The notes under the pieces were generated by a model. The model was given only the letters and a program-made list of their open reading frames with translations. It was not told the DNA's origin and did not search any database. This document shows positions 29,524-40,341 of a DNA stretch of 64,000 bases, piece after piece. The stretch lies in contig JAJKFJ010022828.1 in assembly GCA_027382625.1 (NCBI GenBank), positions 1-64,000 on the forward strand, in the 5' to 3' direction. The translations under genes and the position numbers were made by a program. Position 1 is the stretch's first letter. Each line of letters begins with the position of its first letter. The DNA comes from Tetmemena sp. SeJ-2015 (Eukaryota > Ciliophora > Spirotrichea > Sporadotrichida > Oxytrichidae).

Positions 29524-32062
29524 GTGCAGAAACACGACCCGATTCTCCAGTTCTCCGAGATCACGCCGACCGCAAGGATCGCGCCGGATGATCACGGCTG
29601 GCGGGCGAAGTGTTTGCAGCGGCTTGTGCGGCTTGATCTGCCGGTGCCGGAAACGGTCGCGCTGCCCTCGGCCACGGTGCGGGCGCTGGCCACGGGGCAT
29701 ACGCTGGACACGGCGGGCATCCTTGACCATTTCGGCGACGGGCCGCTGATTTCCGTGCGCCCCTCGCCCGCCAATCCCGATTGGGGCGGGCCCGCGACGA
29801 TCCTGAACATCGGCCTGAACCAGAAGCGCCACGCCCGGCTGTGCGAGACGCATGGCGAGACGGCGGCGGATGCACTTTATGTTCGATTTGTTCAATCATA
29901 CGCCGTTCATGTCGCACGTCTCGACCCGGATATGTTCGAGGATGTAAAGGCCGGACCGGGCGCGCTGGCCGAGGTGCTGCGGCTTTACGAGCTGGAGACC
30001 GACGATCCCTTCCCGCAGCACCCGGCAAAGCAACTGTCGGAAGTGTTGCGCAGCATGGCGCGGGCCTGGGAAGGCACCTCGGCGCGGCTCTTGCGCCAGG
30101 CCAAGGGCGCGCCCGAGGATGCGCCGCTGGGGCTGGTGGTGCAGGAGATGGCGCAGGGCATCGGGCAGGGGATTTCCGGCTCGGGCGTGATCCAGTTCGT
30201 CGATGGCGTGACCGGCCTGCCGCGCATCACCGGGCGTTATCTGGGCCAAAGCCAGGGCCGCGATGCGCTGGCCGATCAGGCGGCGCTTTATCTCACCCGC
30301 GACAAGCGTGGGCCGTCGCTTGAGGATGTGGCACCCGAGGCGATTGCCGAACTCGCCCGCTTTGGCGCGGTTTGCCGGATGAAACTGCGCGAAGAGATGC
30401 AGATCGAGTTCACCATCGAGGACGGGCGGCTTTCGGTGCTGGATGCGGTCAAGGTGCAGCGCTCGGCCCGCGCCGGGTTGCATATCGCGGTCGCGCTGGC
30501 GGAAGACGGGGTGATCGAGAAGGAAGAGGCGGTCTTGCGGGTGGAACCGCGCGCCCTGTCCGAGCTTTTGCACCACCAGGTCGATCCGCGCGGGCCGCGC
30601 GATGTGTTTGCGCGCGGCATCGCGGCCTCGCCCGGGGCGGCGACGGGGCGGCTGGTGTTCAGTGCCGAGGCGGCGCAGGCCAGCGCGGCGCGGGGCGAGC
30701 CCTGCATCCTTGTGCGGCGCGAGACTGCGCCCGAGGATATTCGCGGGATGCATTCCTCGGTCGCGGTGCTGACCGAACGCGGCGGCGTCACCAGCCATGC
30801 CGCCGTGATCGCCCGGGGCCTGGGCCTGCCCTGCGTGGTGGGCGCCAGCGAATTGCGGCTGGATTCGCGGGAAAAGAAGCTGACCGCAGCGGATGGCCGC
30901 CTTTTCCGCGAGGGCGATACGGTCACCATCGACGGGTCGAAGGGCGAGGCGCTGGCCGGGGCGGCCGAGATGCTGCCGCCGGCGCTGGATGACTCGTTCC
31001 GTCTGCTGCTGAGTTGGGCCGACCAGTTCCGCGATATCGGCATCCGTGCCAATGCCGACACGCCGACCGATGCCGCCACCGCGCGGCAGTTCGAGGCGCA
31101 GGGGATCGGGCTGTGCCGGACCGAGCATATGTTCTTTGAGGATGACCGTCTGGTGGTGATGCGCGAGATGATCTTTGCCGACACGTCAAAGGACCGTGCG
31201 GCGGCGCTGGCGCGGCTGTTGCCGATGCAGCGCGAGGATTTCGTGCAGCTTTTCGACATCATGCAGGGGCTGCCCGTCTGCATCCGCCTGTTCGACCCGC
31301 CCTTGCACGAATTCCTGCCGCACAGCCGCGAGGGGTTGCGCGAATTGGCCGAGGCGCTGGACCGCCCCTTGTCCGAAGTGGTGCGGCGGGCCGAGGCCTT
31401 GTCCGAGTTCAACCCGATGCTGGGGATGCGCGGCGTGCGTTTGGGCGTGGTCCTGCCGGAAATCTACGACATGCAGGCGCAGGCGATATTCGAGGCACGT
31501 GGGAAGCGCGCGGCGCGGCGCGCCGGTGGTGCCCGAGTGATGATTCCCTTGGTCAGTGCCCGGCGCGAGGTGGAACTGGTCAAGGCGCGGGTCGATGCCG
31601 TGGCTGCCATGGTGCGCACCCGGCCAAGGCGAGTTTTGACTACAAGCTGGGTGTCATGGTGGAACGCCACGTGCGGCGTTGCGCTCGGGCGAGATCGCGC
31701 AGCACGCGGCCTTTTTGTCATTCGGCACCAACGACCTGACGCAGATGACCTATGGTCTGAGTCGCGACGACGCGGGGCGGTTCATGAACACCTATGTCCA
31801 GCAGGGGGTTTTCCCGGAAGATCCCTTCCACACGCTGGATGTTGATGGCGTGGGCGAGTTGCTGCTGATGGGGGCAGAACGGGGCCGCCAGACCCGGCCC
31901 GATCTGACGCTGAGCGTCTGCGGCGAGCATGGCGGCAACCCCGAATCAATCGCCTTTTGCCGGATGGCGGGCTTTGACTATGTGTCTTGCAGCCCCTATC
32001 GCGTGCCTATGGCGCGGCTTGCGGCAGCACATCTGGCGCTGAAGCATCCTGTGGGTAACTAA
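29524..32062 (+). CDS. Pyruvate phosphate dikinase-like PEP-utilising enzyme, frameshifted near 31.65 kb
   Basis: The GTG at 29524 follows GAAAGG at proper spacing; an in-frame ATG at 29479 lacks one. N-terminal ATP-grasp part is present but divergent (ISVRPSPANPDWGGPATILNIGLN in place of the usual SGA..SMPGMMDT). The swivelling domain has TERGGVTSHAAVIARGLGLPCVVGA with the phosphorylated His. The PEP domain has RANADTPTDAATARQFEAQGIGLCRTEHMFFEDDR, LPVCIRLFDPPLHEFLP, FNPMLGMRGVRLG, and after a double frame break at about 31610-31690, FLSFGTNDLTQMTYGLSRDDAGRF and CGEHGGNPESIAFCRMAGFDYVSCSPYRVPMARLAAA with the catalytic Cys. About 845 residues, a little shorter than standard PpdK; substrate specificity uncertain. 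Confidence 0.85.
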
Positions 32063-32125
32063 AATTCAACTACAATATCATGTGGTTGGAGCTGTTTCTT
32101 AATTGGAAACCTTAAGATTTCGGCA

Positions 32126-32151
32126 AAATTCCGCCGACAAATGCGGAATTT
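32126..32151. promoter_or_regulatory. 9-bp perfect inverted repeat upstream of the cell wall hydrolase gene
   Basis: AAATTCCGC (32126-32134) and GCGGAATTT (32143-32151) flank an 8-base spacer in a 200-bp gene-free region that is more AT-rich than its surroundings. No U-tract follows on either strand, so an operator is more likely than a terminator. A TTAA-N9-TTAA pair lies just before and three GTAAC repeats (32198, 32225, 32244) just after. Role unknown. Confidence 0.4.
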
Positions 32152-32264
32152 CTGTGGCCATTCTGCCACGCGACTGGACCGGGGCCTTTGACCGGGCGTA
32201 ACCCCACCGCTTGTTGCGCGGCGGGTAACCGTCGTGTCTGGGGGTAACGGACCGGATTAGGAAA

Positions 32265-33008
32265 ATGACGCGCCTGAACACAAGCCTGGCTCTGGGGCTG
32301 ACGATCGCCCTTGGCCTGAGTAATGCGGCCAGTGCAGAAGTCACCAAAAGCACCGCCAACGATCCCAAGGCATTGATCGCCGACCAGATGGGTCTTCTCC
32401 TGGGGGCCGAGAAATCGCGGCTGGGCGGGATGACCGCCGACAAGCTGGGGGCCATTGCAAGCGGCCCGGAAAAGCTGATCCCGGCGAATGCGACGCTGGT
32501 GCCCAAGGTTCCGCTCAAGAAGATCAAGCCGGGCATGGTGCCCGAGGTGCAGTATTCGGCCGCCTGGCTGATGTCGCTGCCCGCGCCCAAGGGCGATGCG
32601 CAATGGGAATGCCTTAGCCAGGCGATCTACTTTGAATCGCGCGGCGAGACGCTCAAGGGCCAGTTCGCCGTGGCCGAGGTGATCCTGAACCGGGTCGACA
32701 GCCCGCTTTATCCCAAATCCGTCTGCGGGGTGGTCAAGCAGGGCTGCCAGTTCAGCTATATCTGCGACGGTTACTCCGACAAGATGCGCGATCCCGATGC
32801 GCGGGCGCTGGCGCAGCGCATCGCCTGGGTGATGCTGCAAGGCGCGCCGCGCCAACTGACCGAAGGCGCCACGCATTTCCATACCACCGGCGTGCGCCCA
32901 TCCTGGTCCAAGCGCTTTGCCAAGACGGCGCAGATCGGCGCGCATCTCTTCTATCGCCAGCCCGGCGCGCTGCCGGTGACTGTCACCGTCTCGACCAAGG
33001 GCAGCTGA
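32265..33008 (+). CDS. SleB-type cell wall hydrolase
   Basis: Intact, 247 residues. Signal peptide MTRLNTSLALGLTIALGLSNAASA. The C-terminal Hydrolase_2 domain has WECLSQAIYFESRGETLKGQFAVAEVILNRVDSPLYPKSVCGVVKQGCQFSYICDG, with the catalytic Glu in YFESRGE, and ATHFHTTGVRPSWSK. Predicted lytic transglycosylase-like enzyme acting on peptidoglycan in the periplasm. The 5' region has the inverted repeat described above. Confidence 0.9.
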   Translation: MTRLNTSLALGLTIALGLSNAASAEVTKSTANDPKALIADQMGLLLGAEKSRLGGMTADKLGAIASGPEKLIPANATLVPKVPLKKIKPGMVPEVQYSAAWLMSLPAPKGDAQWECLSQAIYFESRGETLKGQFAVAEVILNRVDSPLYPKSVCGVVKQGCQFSYICDGYSDKMRDPDARALAQRIAWVMLQGAPRQLTEGATHFHTTGVRPSWSKRFAKTAQIGAHLFYRQPGALPVTVTVSTKGS

Positions 33009-33141
33009 GACTGGCCCTGCGGGGCCAGTGCAGCAAGGCTGGCCAATGTCGCGCCTCTTGCGCGCCACGCCGCCTTGAGGCAGGACGCCTGCATCCCCGT
33101 CCTGTACGACGCGGGGGACAGACCCTGCCCGGGAGGGGGCC

Positions 33142-34035
33142 ATGACCAGCGATATCAGCCTTGCCTTTGCCCATCCCGAAGAGCGGGCCGAGGCTTCGGC
33201 CGACGCCAATCCGCGCGACCGCATTTCGCTGCGCGACCATGTGGTCGAAGCCGATATCGGCGCGTTCCAGAAGGAACGCGGCCACAAGCAGCGCTTGCGC
33301 TTCAATGTCGTCGTAGAGGTGCGGCCCGCGCCGGAACCGCTGGATGACGATGTCGACCGTATCCTGTCCTATGACCGCATCACCGAAGGCATCGCGGCGG
33401 AACTGTCGGCCGAGCGGCTGAACCTGCTGGAAACGCTGGCCGAACGCGTGGCCGAGCGCATCCTTGCCGCCCCGCAGGCGATGCGGGCCTTCGTGCGGAT
33501 CGAAAAGCTGGATGTCGGTCCCTATGCGCTGGGGGTGGAGATCGTGCGGGCGCGGGCCGAAGTGCCGCTGCGGGCGGGTGACGAGGCCGTGCATCCGCTG
33601 ATCGCGGTCTTCGACAATGCCGCCATCGCCGCGACTGATCTGGCGGCACGGATCGACCGGCTGCTGTCGCGCGGCCTGCCGGTGATCTTCTGCGTCGGCC
33701 TGCCCGATTTCCCGCGCCCGGTGACCGGGCATCGCCCGACCCAGCGCCGCATCGACCTTTTGGCCATCGAGCAGAATGCCTGGTCGCTGGCCGCGCGCGA
33801 TCCGCGCTGCGTCGTGGTGGCCAGCCGGACCGAGATCGACTGGGCCATGCGCCGGGGTCGTTCGGTGGTCTGGGCGCCGTCGAAACTGGTGCTGGATGCG
33901 GTGGACGGGCCGAAGACCGGCGATCCGGTGGCGCTGGCCCTTTGGCTGGCCGAGGAACTGGCGGCGACTGCCCTTGTCGTTCACGGCGATGTTGCACTTC
34001 CGGCGGGAAGCCGCGTGCCGGTCGAGCGCGCTTAG
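33142..34035 (+). CDS. folB: Dihydroneopterin aldolase with a C-terminal extension
   Basis: Residues 25-125 are a FolB domain: RISLRDHVVEADIGAFQKERGHKQRLRFNVVVEV, DRILSYDRITEGI, LLETLAERVAERIL, and VRIEKLDVGPYALGVEIVR, where the Lys of EKLDV is the catalytic lysine. It releases hydroxymethyldihydropterin, the precursor used by FolK and FolP. The remaining 160 residues (LPVIFCVGLPDF ... VWAPSKLVLDAVDGPKTGDPVALALWLAEELAATALVVHGD) are not part of ordinary FolB of about 120 residues; the layout recalls the amino-acid-kinase-like fold, but that is my inference. Intact. Followed by folP and glmM. Confidence 0.88.
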   Translation: MTSDISLAFAHPEERAEASADANPRDRISLRDHVVEADIGAFQKERGHKQRLRFNVVVEVRPAPEPLDDDVDRILSYDRITEGIAAELSAERLNLLETLAERVAERILAAPQAMRAFVRIEKLDVGPYALGVEIVRARAEVPLRAGDEAVHPLIAVFDNAAIAATDLAARIDRLLSRGLPVIFCVGLPDFPRPVTGHRPTQRRIDLLAIEQNAWSLAARDPRCVVVASRTEIDWAMRRGRSVVWAPSKLVLDAVDGPKTGDPVALALWLAEELAATALVVHGDVALPAGSRVPVERA

Positions 34036-34091
34036 GCCGAGGGGGCCGCGAGGCCCTTGCCAAGGCTGGTGGCTTGCGGCATCCCCAATAC

Positions 34092-34294
34092 ATGATCTAT
34101 TGGCGACCCCTTGTGCAATCCGGTGCGACGCGCCCGAAAGACGCGCTTTCGCTTGCGGGCGGTGCGCTGTGGTTCAATGCGGTCGAGCGTCTGGAGCGCG
34201 GGCACGCGGCTGAAGTGGTGCCCGCCCCCAGGCGGCGGGGCGCGGCCCGATTTCGCGGGGGTACCGATGGGGCGGCCCACGATCATGGGCATCC

Positions 34295-34328
<34 letters not shown>

Positions 34329-35028
34329 GCGGTTTCTGGACAGTTCCGCCGCGCTGGATCAGGCCCGCGCGCTGGCGGGGTTTTCCGACATTCTCGACAT
34401 TGGCGGCGAAAGCACCCGGCCGGGGGCCGCGCCGGTGGCCGAGGCCGAAGAGATCGCCCGCACCGCGCCGGTGATCGGGGCCTTGCGGGCGGGCGGGCTG
34501 GAGCTGCCGATTTCCATCGACACGCGCAAGGCCGTGGTGGCCGATGCGGCGCTGGGGGCCGGCTCGCCCGACGGGGGGCGCACCTTTTCGGGCCTTTCCC
34601 GCCGCCCGGCGGGGGCGCCGGGCCTGTGGGCCACGGGCCCCTGAGGCTCAAAACCCAAGCGTGCTGCTGGATGTCTATGACTGGCTGGCCGAACGGGTCG
34701 AGGCGGCGGTGGCGGCGGGCATCCCGCGCCAGCGCATCGCGGTTGATCCCGGCATCGGCTTCGGTAAGACGGTGGCGCATAACCTGGCGCTGATCCGGGG
34801 GATCGCGCTGTTTCACGGGCTTGGCTGTCCGATCCTGCTGGGGGCCAGCCGCAAGCGGTTCATCGGCACGATCTCGGGCGTTGATGAGCCTGCGGCGCGC
34901 ATGCCCGGGTCGCTTGCCGTGGCGCTGGCGGGCGCCGGGCAGGGGTGCAGATGATACGGGTGCATGATGTGGCCGAGACGCGGGCTGCGCTGCGTCTGTG
35001 GCAGGCGGTGAATGGAGAAATGGCATGA
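34092..35028 (+). CDS. folP: Dihydropteroate synthase, frameshifted
   Basis: Joins hydroxymethyldihydropterin pyrophosphate to p-aminobenzoate; target of sulfonamides. N-terminal extension MIYWRPLVQSGATRPKDALSLAGG.., then GRPTIMGILNVTPDSFSDGGRF, ILDIGGESTRPGAAPV, LPISIDTRKAVVADAAL, and in another frame (from about 34560) LLDVYDWLAERVEAAVAAGIPRQRIAVDPGIGFGKTVAHNLALI and CPILLGASRKRFIGTISG, the phosphate-binding RxxH-type end being IRVHDVAETR. The text between 34560 and 34650, where VNDVSG/AD would be expected, is scrambled. Stop overlaps the glmM ATG (ATGA). Confidence 0.9.
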
Positions 35029-36366
35029 GCCGCAAATTGTTTGCACTGATGGGGTGCGCGGGCGGGGCGAACAGCCATCCGATGACCGCCGAAGTGGCGC
35101 TGCGCCTGGGCGCGGCGGCGGGCCAGTTCTTCCGCCGCGACGGGGGGGGCGCATCGGGTGGTGATCGGCAAGGACACGCGGCTTTCGGGCTATATGCTGG
35201 AAAACGCATTGACGGCGGGGCTGACCAGCACGGGGATGAACGTGCTGCTGCTCGGCCCGGTGCCGACCCCGGCGGTCGGCTTCCTGACGCGGTCGATGCG
35301 GGCCGACCTTGGCGTGATGATTTCCGCCAGCCACAACCCGCATCAGGACAACGGGATCAAGTTCTTCGGTCCCGACGGGTTCAAGCTGTCGGACGAGGCC
35401 GAGGCGGAGATCGAGGCGCTGCTGGAAACGGACCCGAACCTGGCCGAAGCGGGCCAGATCGGGCGCGCCAAGCGGATCGAGGACGGGCGCGGGCGCTATC
35501 AGGAATTCGTCAAGACGACCTTTCCGGCGGGCCTGCGGCTTGACGGGCTGAAAGTGGTGATCGATTGCGCCAATGGGGCGGCCTATAAGGCGGCGCCCGA
35601 TGTGCTGTGGGAGTTGGGGGCCGAGGTGGTTCCGGTGGGTGTCTCGCCCAATGGCACGAATATCAACCAGAACTGCGGCTCGACCCATGTGACGACCGCC
35701 GCCGAGGCGGTGGTGGCCCATGGCGCCCATGTCGGCATCGCGCTGGATGGCGATGCTGACCGGGTGATGATCCTGGACGAGCGCGGGGCGGTGGCCGATG
35801 GCGACCAGATCATGGCGCTTTTCGCGGCACGCTGGGCGGCGGAAGACCGGCTGAAAGGCGGCACGCTGGTCGCGACGGTGATGTCCAATCTGGGGCTGGA
35901 GCGGTTTCTGGCCGCGCGCGGGCTGCGGCTGGAACGCACGGCCGTGGGCGACCGCTATGTGGTCGAGGCGATGCGAAAGGGCGGCTGGAACCTTGGCGGC
36001 GAACAGTCGGGGCATATCGTGATGACCGATTACGCCACCACCGGCGACGGGCTGATCGCGGCGCTGCAATTCCTGGCCGAGATGGTGCGCACCGGGCAGA
36101 AGGCCAGCGCATTGGTGCGCCAGTTCGAGACCGTGCCGCAGATGCTCAGGAATGTCCGCTTTGCCGCGGGCAAGACGCCGCTGGAAGCCGACAGCGTCAA
36201 GGCTGTGATCGAAGCCAATGCCGCCCGGATCGACGGCAAGGGCCGGATCCTGATCCGCAAGTCTGGCACGGAACCCCTGATCCGGGTCATGGCGGAATGC
36301 GAGGATCCCCGTCTGCTGGAAGCTGTGGTGGATGAGATCGTCGGCGCGGTCGAGGCGGCCGTCTGA
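35025..36366 (+). CDS. glmM: Phosphoglucosamine mutase, frameshifted in the first 150 bp
   Basis: Interconverts glucosamine-6- and -1-phosphate for UDP-GlcNAc. The expected FGTDGVRG start can be read across 35039-35075 only if one base is added and one removed; a run of eight G near 35145 causes the second break. From 35158 the frame is clean: [17 protein letters not shown], the phosphoserine loop [19 protein letters not shown], metal site [13 protein letters not shown], sugar loop GGEQSGHI, and phosphate-binding [14 protein letters not shown]. Overlaps folP by four bases, so cell-wall and folate genes are co-transcribed. Confidence 0.95.
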
Positions 36367-36441
36367 CGGCGCGTGCCGGGCGTGTCCCACGGTGGGACGG
36401 GCGGGTAGGACACGCAGAATCAAGGTGTTAGCCTTGGAGAA

Positions 36442-36457
36442 TTAACGATCGCTTAAC
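36442..36457. promoter_or_regulatory. CtrA-type box TTAA-N7-TTAAC
   Basis: TTAA (36442-36445), seven bases, TTAAC (36453-36457): an exact match to the full CtrA recognition sequence of alphaproteobacteria. It lies 92 bp upstream of the start of the periplasmic protein gene at 36549 and 76 bp after the glmM stop. Confidence 0.6.
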
Positions 36458-36548
36458 TTTTCGCGCAGGCGGCAGGGCGGGTTTTCCGCTCTGGCGATGC
36501 AGCGCGGGCTGGCGCAGGATGCGGCCCGTGACTGGGAAAGGGACGGAT

Positions 36549-37349
36549 ATGCGCGGCATTACGGGCGGGCTGATCGGGATGATGGTGCTGGCAGGCGCTG
36601 CCGCGGCCGAGGATCTGAGCGCCTGGCACGAGGTTGCGGGCCATGAGATCGCGCTGATCGCGACCGATGACGCCACCCAGCGGCTTGAGGTTGACGGGGT
36701 GGCGCTGCACGAGGACGGGCTGATCCTTCTGGACGAGGTGCCGGTGACGGTGGCCGGGGTGACGGTGCTGACCGGTTCCGCGGGATCGGGTGGCAATGCC
36801 TGCAATGCGGCGCCCTTCGTGCTGGTCCTGCCGCAAGGCGGGCCGGTCCGGCTGGACGGACCGCTGGACAGCTGTGCCTGGATGGAGCGCAAGGTGCAGC
36901 CCGATGCGCTGGTCTTTGCCTCCGAGGCCCTGCCCGGTGCTGCGGGCGAGGTCTGGACCTGGACACCCATGGGCGGCTTTGCCGAGGCGCAGCCCGAAAC
37001 CTTCGCCCCAGAAGCGGGGCAAGGCTGGGAAGCGATGGCCGGTCTGGCCGGGGCACATCCGGTCGAGGCGCTGAAGCTTACCCCGGTCTATGCGGCCCTT
37101 CAGGCCGGCTTGGGCGCATCCTGGGGCGAATTTGCCGAACGGATCGAGGGGCTGGGGTCGGGCGATCTGGGGGCAGACGGCTATCGCGGCGAGGCCTGTC
37201 TGAAATTCACCTGCGACAGCGATTTCGCGATCCTCTGGCTCGATCGGGCCGGGCAGGGCGTCTATGCCTATTGGCGGGTCGACGGCAAGGGCTGGGTCTG
37301 GCCCGCCGACACCAAGACGTGGCCGCAATGGATATCAACCCGATCTTAA
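36549..37349 (+). CDS. Periplasmic conserved hypothetical protein
   Basis: Intact, 266 residues. Signal peptide MRGITGGLIGMMVLAGAAAA; the ATG at 36549 has GGGAAAGGGA upstream, so it is preferred over an in-frame ATG at 36519. Repeating beta-like segments (LEVDGVALHEDGLILLDEVPVTVAGVTVLTGSAGSGGNACNAAPFVLVLPQGG) with conserved cysteines (NAC, SCAW, ACLKFTCDSDFAILWLDRAGQGVYAYWRVDG). No named domain recognised. Preceded by a perfect CtrA-type box, so possible cell-cycle or motility-linked expression (inference). Confidence 0.75.
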   Translation: MRGITGGLIGMMVLAGAAAAEDLSAWHEVAGHEIALIATDDATQRLEVDGVALHEDGLILLDEVPVTVAGVTVLTGSAGSGGNACNAAPFVLVLPQGGPVRLDGPLDSCAWMERKVQPDALVFASEALPGAAGEVWTWTPMGGFAEAQPETFAPEAGQGWEAMAGLAGAHPVEALKLTPVYAALQAGLGASWGEFAERIEGLGSGDLGADGYRGEACLKFTCDSDFAILWLDRAGQGVYAYWRVDGKGWVWPADTKTWPQWISTRS

Positions 37350-37377
37350 GTCGCGCTGCAACGCTGACTTTCCGCTG

Positions 37378-38646
37378 TCAAGATTTTTGACGACGGAGAG
37401 ATCTACGCCGCTGCGCCGGGGCCGGGCTGTCGGGCGTGACGATCAGGGCGTGGAGGGCGCGCAGGGGGGCCCTTTGCTCGCCAGCGGGGAGGGCCCCCTC
37501 AGCCAGCGCAAGCGCGCGGTTCGCCTGCTGGTGGCGCTGCGGCGAAGACGGGGGACAGGTCTAACAACGCCGCAGGCGTCTTGGATGCGATGAACCGTCG
37601 CCGGCCCCGTCGCGGGCGATGGCGGCGAAGGCGTCCTCCATCTGGTCGGCCAGCCGCATTGCCGGAACCAGCACGTTCGGATGCGGCGCGTCGGTCGGGG
37701 AAGTCTTAGCCCAGGCCGCAAGGACGCGCAGGTGGCGGCCCAGGATGTCGATGGCGGTGCCGGGGTCGTTGACGGCCGGGGACAGGGCGCGCTGGGCGAT
37801 CTCGGTCAGGATCAGGGTGCCGAAACGGGGGTCCTGGTCGAAGCTGCGGGTGCGGCCGATGACGAAGGCTTTCTCGATGGCTTCGGGTTCGGCGTCGCCG
37901 GTGACGTGGGCCAGTGGCGCACCGGGATGGACGAAGCCGCCCGGCAGCGCGGCCAGGAACACGGTCGCGCCCCTTTCCGCGCACAGCCTGTCCAGCGCGG
38001 CGATGTCGATGATGCGGATATAGCCGGTGCGGGTGGCGGCCACGGGTTTGGCTTGCGGATCAACGGCTTCCAGTGGGCGGCCGCCCAGGTAAGGATGGGC
38101 GATCCGGTCGGCAAGCGCCTGCGCGGCGGCCTCCTCGACGCGGGTGATCGTGTCGGGCAGGCGGCCGTAATCCGCCAGATGGCCGATCCAGCGCACCAGC
38201 TGCCAGACGATGGCGGCAAGGACGCAAAGGGTGACAAGGAAGATCAGAAGCCGCCCCTCGCGCCCGTAGATCCCGGTTTCCAGGCCAATGATCGAGACGA
38301 GGGAGTAGATGAAGCCGCCGGTGAAGGTGGCCAGGACGTGGCGGGTGACGCTGTCGTCGCGCAGAAGCGGCGTGGCGCGGGGGGAGGCGCCCTGCGCGGC
38401 CGATCCGAAGGCCGAGATCATGATCGAGACCGAGAAGGTGGTCACGGTCAGAAGCGACGTCGCCATGATCTGAAGGATCGAGGTGACGGCATTGGCGGCG
38501 ACCAGGCCCTTGCTGCCCTCAGGCAGGAAGGCGGGCGTGGCGGCGGCGGCAAGGGCCGTCACCAGCCCCACCAGGCCGAAGGCGGCGATGGGCACCCAAA
38601 GCTTGCGCCGCAAACGGCGCAGCGTCCATGTCCACAGGCTGATCAT
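37378..38646 (-). CDS. DUF2254 domain membrane protein, C-terminus frameshifted
   Basis: Start chosen at MISLWTWTLRRLRRKLWVPIAAFGLVGLVTALAAA. Four N-terminal membrane helices are typical of DUF2254, with SVSIMISAFGSAAQGASPRATPLLRDDSVTRHVLATFTGGFIYSLVS the most conserved part; the soluble part has GYIRIIDIAALDRLCAERGATVFLAALPGGFVHPGAPLAHV, DQDPRFGTLILTEIAQRALSPAVNDPGTAIDILG. After AIARDGAG (37615) the frame is lost; an alternate frame gives ANRALALAEGALPAGEQRA and a stop at 37378-37380, a plausible C-terminus. Function unknown. Converges on the periplasmic protein gene. Confidence 0.8.
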
Positions 38647-38671
38647 GCTGTCATTCTCGCGAAGGGAAAGG

Positions 38672-38699
38672 AAAAGGGCCAGAGGAAAACCCCTGGCCC
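38672..38699 (-). terminator. Intrinsic terminator after ilvC
   Basis: On the minus strand GGGCCAG (38693-38699) and CTGGCCC (38676-38682) form a stem with a ten-base loop followed by TTTT. It sits 34 bp past the ilvC stop and before the DUF2254 start. Confidence 0.75.
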
Positions 38700-38732
38700 C
38701 AAAAAGCGATCTTTCGCAGAGAAATCGGCGCC

Positions 38733-39773
<1,041 letters not shown>

Positions 39774-39850
39774 TCATCTGGCGGCAGGATAGGGGTTTTC
39801 GCAGTGCGGATCGTGCAATGTTTGACGATTTCACCAATTTCTGCGAAAGA

Positions 39851-39870
39851 TCATGCGCCTGATCGCATGA
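39851..39870. promoter_or_regulatory. Perfect inverted repeat in the ilvC / lrp divergent region
   Basis: TCATGCGCCTGATCGCATGA: two 7-base arms with a 6-base spacer, ending 13 bp before the first Lrp/AsnC ATG. A longer-range repeat, TTTCGCAG (39797-39804) and CTGCGAAA (39841-39848), brackets the rest of the spacer. Both fit a dimeric or multimeric Lrp-type regulator acting on itself and on ilvC. Confidence 0.5.
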
Positions 39871-39883
39871 ACATGGATTAATC

Positions 39884-40341
39884 ATGCAGATAGACGAAAC
39901 CGACCGCCGCATCCTGCGCCATCTTCTGGCCGAACCCGCGCTGCCGCGCGCCGATCTGGCCGAACGCGCCGGGGTTACGCCGGCCACCCTGTGGCGGCGG
40001 ATCGAAAAGCTGCGGGCGGGGGGCGTGATCCTGGCGGAGACCGCGGTGATCGACTGGCGGCGGATGGGCTATGAGGTCGAGGTCTCGTTGCGCTTCACGC
40101 TGGAAAAATCGAACCCGCGCGCGCTGGACGAATTCATCGCCGCCGCGCGCGAGGTGCCCGAGGTGATCGGGATCGAGACCTTTCTTGGCCGCGTCGATGC
40201 CGGCTGAACGTCATCGCCCGCGACATGGGCCATTGGACGGAACTGTACCGCGCACGCATCCTTGCCTTGCCGCATATCGCCGAGGTGGATGCGCTGATGC
40301 TGGTCTCGACCATCAAGGATGCCGGGGGGCTGCCGATATGA
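39884..40341 (+). CDS. Lrp/AsnC family transcriptional regulator, first of a pair, frameshifted
   Basis: MQIDETDRRILRHLLAEPALPRADLAERAGVTPATLWRRIEKLRAGGVI is the AsnC-type winged HTH; the RAM ligand-binding domain follows (SLRFTLEKSNPRALDEFIAAAREVPEVIGIETFLG). One base is lost near 40200; the other frame supplies NVIARDMGHWTELYRARILALPHIAEVDALMLVSTIKDAGGLPI and a stop overlapping the second regulator (ATGA). About 150 residues. Divergent from ilvC with a palindrome between them, so control of branched-chain amino acid synthesis is likely but not shown. Confidence 0.85.
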
